Of a DNA stretch of 64,000 bases, positions 61,229 to 64,000 are shown piece by piece; the first letter of the stretch is position 1; each line of letters begins with the position of its first letter. The position numbers and the translations under genes were made by a program. The stretch is taken from the NCBI RefSeq assembly GCF_020509005.1, contig NC_063013.1:186001-250000 (forward strand). Direction: 5' to 3'. The notes below the pieces were generated by a model. The model worked only from the letters and a program-made list of their open reading frames with translations, did no database searches and had not been told where the DNA came from. The DNA comes from Fulvia fulva (Eukaryota; Ascomycota; Dothideomycetes; Mycosphaerellales; Mycosphaerellaceae).

Positions 61229-63168
61229 ATGACGCTCACCGGTCCTGTGCCTAAAGTCTGCAAAAGCACATCTGACGACGCCTCCAGAGAGGGCACTGAC
61301 CAGACACGCTACGTGAAGAATTTTGGCAGCTGGACGAAATCAATGGCGCTTGATCCTTCCGTCGACTGCGCCCAGCTCAGTGAGCAGTCCACCTCCGCTG
61401 ACATTCAGGCATGTGTGTGGTCAGGTCTGTGCGGAACTCGAAAAGACTTGGACTTGGGTCTGGCGGCAGACCGCCACTATCGGCGACAGGTAGCACACGC
61501 TGGATCTGTCGACCTGTTGAAAGATGCAGCTGAAACCCAACAGTACCGACATGAACCGCTTCCAGGTCCTGGCCATATCAGGGTCCTGGTCGTACAGCCA
61601 GCAGCGTTTCCTGGTTCACCCGTGATTTGTGAGATTGGAACATGCCGGCTTGATTCGTCTGCCATCTATCAGGCCTTGTCCTACAGTTGGGCAACGCAGG
61701 ATGGCATCCAAGCGTTCGAACGATCGATCATGATCCAGAGTAGGAAGAAGCTAGTCACGCGGAACCTATTCGAAGCCCTATGTCGACTACGCCAGCCCAA
61801 AGATTGGACCCGCCTTTGGGTCGACGCCGTGTGCATTGACCAAGACGATGATACCGAAAGGACCCACCAGGTTGCCAACATGGCCTTGATATACAAAACC
61901 TCGATCAGTGTCATCGTTTGGCTGGGCGAAGGCGAGACCGCGGAGGATGATGCCGTTGTGCTTGCACTGCTCAGCAGCCTGGGTAACGGTCACAGCTCAG
62001 CTAGACAGGTCGCGAGACATTCCTTCAGGTCGAACACACGGCGAGAGCCCCACTGTCGCCACACGAAGTATCTTCAGCGCTTGCTGCGACTTGCTGATAT
62101 GGCCGGAGACGAGCGCGACGACAGTGGAAAGTGATCCATGTACGATGCGATTGACCAACTCCAGATATTCTGTTCACGCCGATACTTCAGCCGCCGATGG
62201 GTTGTTCAGGAGTACCATGCTGCGGACAAAGATGCGGCCCGAGTCAGATGGGGACCTTATCAGTGTTCCATGCCTGATGTGCGAGAACTATTCATCAATA
62301 TCTTTGGAGTCGGTGGCTCGTATTTGGCCGCTGGAAACAGCTCATCTGACTGTCCAAGCGGCGTTCAGCAAAAGCATGAAAACCTTGAGAATCTGCGAGC
62401 AAGGTGCCACAATATGCTGGTCGCGGCCCACTCCACGTACTACAAATGCAAAGAGGAAGATCTTCTCACCAAGCTCGGCAGATGCTCTGAACTGGACTGC
62501 GCAGAACCACGAGACAGGCTCTACCCGCTCATTGGTATGGACACCAGTCTCTCCATTGTACCGGACTACAGCTTTAGTACTGCCCAAGCATACACTCAGC
62601 TCGGTAAAGCTATGTGGGAGGCGGGCGAGGGCGTTTGTGCTTCCGATAATCTTCAGTATCATCGTCGTGCTTCCCAAGCCATTGGCCTGCCTTCTTGGGT
62701 GCCCGATCTTCGCTTCGGGTTCAACAGGTCGCAGCATGTCGCGGCCGCCGATCTTGGAGGGAAGGTCGATCAGAACAATGTACTGACCTATTCTCCCCAC
62801 CGGATCGGACAAGTCATCAAGGTTAGCGACCATTCCCACTTCGTGCTCGAGACCATGACGTTTGAGGAAGACCTAGAGTTCTTCTTGAAATACACCCAGA
62901 GCATTTCGAAGAGATTGCCGTTGTCGACCTGATCTGTGGTCTCTGGCGTACTGGGGAGGGATCCGCCAAAGGTCGAGGATTTGGACATTTCGAATACGCC
63001 CATGTACTGCGCAGCACAGGAGCCTTTGCCACGTATAGACTGCTCCGAGCCATCTCTGTGCGGAGCAAGGACTTCTCCATCCAGTCTGTCCGGAGCGAAG
63101 CCACCATCATTCAGGGAAAGCCTTTCACGACTGTGCCGCGCCAGAGCATCACAGTCCGCCTGGTGTGA
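61229..63168 (+). pseudogene. Second HET-domain protein locus with an in-frame TGA and a 3' frameshift
   Basis: The frame from 61229 gives a ~100-residue leader, then the HET domain: HIRVLVVQP, YQALSYSWA, LFEALCRLRQ, RLWVDAVCIDQDDDTERTHQV, VIVWLGEGE. A TGA at 62132-62134 interrupts it (DDSGK*SMYDAI). The same frame continues with the rest of the domain (RRYFSRRWVVQEYHAADKDAARVRWG, EPRDRLYPLIGMD) to 62932. The final part (VDLICGLWRTG, HFEYAHVL, QSITVRLV) lies in another frame and ends at 63168, so one indel occurs somewhere before about 62900. I find no intron that would remove either problem. HET proteins mediate vegetative incompatibility cell death. The copy is less decayed than the one at 42-43.7 kb, and sequencing errors could explain two lesions. 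Confidence 0.65.
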
Positions 63169-63195
63169 GGCCTCGGATCGGGATTGATAATCACT

Positions 63196-63901
63196 TTAAT
63201 GACTCCTCCTTTTATGCTGCTTGCGCTTGTATTCATCAAGCTTCTGCTTGAACTCATAGGACTGCCTGGAGTCCACGTACACTTCGATTCTGCGCACCTT
63301 CTCGCCGTCCTCGGTGAAGTAAAGGAACCACAACGTGTCACTGGTAAATGCCGGCCGACTTTTGGTCGCCTTGATTTTGCCAAAGACTTTCGCTATGGCG
63401 GTGTTGCTTTCTGGATCACTGACGATAGGCTCCCCAACGTTTATCTAGCATAGATCAGCAAGCAACCCTTAGGGATTGCAGTATTGCACTGTCCACACTG
63501 TCCACACTTACCTTACCTACAAAAGGCGCCAGATCGTTCAGCACCATTTCCTGGAGATATCTCCGATACTGCGCATTGTTTCTCTCTGGATCGCCTGTAG
63601 TCTTGGGCAGGACCACCTGCACGCAGTCTTCTGTCCGGTGCTTGAAGATATTCTCCATGGACATCGCATCTTCGAGCTGGAAAACTCTGTACGACAGCAG
63701 GAGCTCTTTGGCGATTTGGCGCTGTCTTTCTGCAAGCCGTCGCAGTTCTTGGGCTTCATCTGGATCGTTTTCTCTCGCCGATGCTGTTGCCGCGTGAAGG
63801 CGATTACGCATTTGCTCGCTCAATTCATGGCCGTTTCCCAGGCGGCTCAGTAGTGCGGCGCAGAGTTCATCCGTTGACACTTCATCTTCGGGATCCATCA
63901 C
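63196..63901 (-). CDS. Two-exon hypothetical protein, possibly NTF2/SnoaL-like
   Basis: Exons 63901-63512 and 63444-63196; the 67-bp intron (GTAAGT to GCTAG, with a TGTCCACAC tandem inside) joins in phase 0 to 212 residues. The first 75 residues are helical and charged (AQELRRLAERQRQIAKELL). The C-terminal half begins LNDLAPFVGK and contains TLWFLYFTEDGEKVRRIEVYVDS, which in style resembles the paired strands of fungal SnoaL-like/NTF2-like proteins. The ending is basic (KRKQHKRRSH). Similarity to that fold is an inference from the W-F-L-Y-F and I-E-V-Y-V-D strands only. The stop lies 28 bp from the end of the convergent HET locus. Confidence 0.7.
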
Positions 63902-64000
63902 CAGGACAGTCCAGATGTACCGCTTGACGTGGGAATAAATCGTTCTTCATGGCAATGGGATCAAGAATAGAAAATGGCGTTGCAGACTTAGCAAGTGGGT
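63902..64000. other. Right edge, upstream of the last gene
   Basis: 99 bp, presumed promoter of the gene ending at 63196. No other feature. Confidence 0.3.

Overview
The window is nuclear DNA of a filamentous ascomycete (Pezizomycotina). A Dothideomycete is my best guess, from the style of the proteins rather than from any marker I could test. The evidence is compact genes with short GT-AG introns (46-129 bp, most about 50 bp) and fungal core genes: SPB1, the ERG5/CYP61 sterol desaturase, the 75-78 kDa complex I subunit and an LSH/Irc5-type SNF2 helicase. There are also families typical of filamentous fungi: secreted tyrosinase, HET, STAND-like, DUF3176, DUF7703, SAT4/PTH11-like and DUF7025-AAA proteins. 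At least one repeat relic carries a RIP-like signature (CpA lost, TpA gained). Genes lie on both strands, with no operons and no recognisable tRNA or rRNA.

Layout. 0-10 kb is housekeeping: the SNF2 helicase (cut by the left edge), cyclic phosphodiesterase CPD1, complex I subunit and a large tyrosinase. 10-12.5 kb is gene-poor, with microsatellites, a 13-bp palindrome and a RIP-like relic. 12.7-15 kb holds two hypothetical nuclear-type proteins. 16-31 kb is a mixed accessory stretch: a broken SDR, a thiolase-like protein, a Caps_synth-type glycosyltransferase, an amino-acid permease broken by two stops, a SAT4-like membrane protein, an intact SDR, a DUF7703 membrane protein and a DUF3176 gene broken by a 34-bp tandem duplication. 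SPB1 (31.5-34 kb) is intact. 35-44 kb holds a DUF7025-AAA ATPase with one in-frame TAG, then a STAND-like relic and a HET relic, both with several lesions. ERG5 (44.2-46 kb) is intact.

46.7-54.1 kb is the most unusual part. Four neighbouring same-strand loci, which I cannot assign to any known family, are built from two shared modules. Module B (about 115-130 residues) occurs five times and carries the signatures W-x-x-x-x-W-x-x-P-Q and E-[AI]-H-x-x-P. Module A (about 45 residues, R-[DG]-L-F) occurs three times. Next to them (54.7-57.3 kb) is a second, unrelated tandem pair of small paralogues, one of which looks out of frame. The right end holds a nodulin-like MFS transporter, a second HET-type gene with two lesions, and a small two-exon hypothetical gene.

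Functionally there is no single pathway. Intact housekeeping genes alternate with decaying allorecognition-type (HET, STAND) and membrane-protein genes. The local amplification at 46-57 kb looks like a lineage-specific expansion. All functional statements come from motifs read by eye; no database search was possible.
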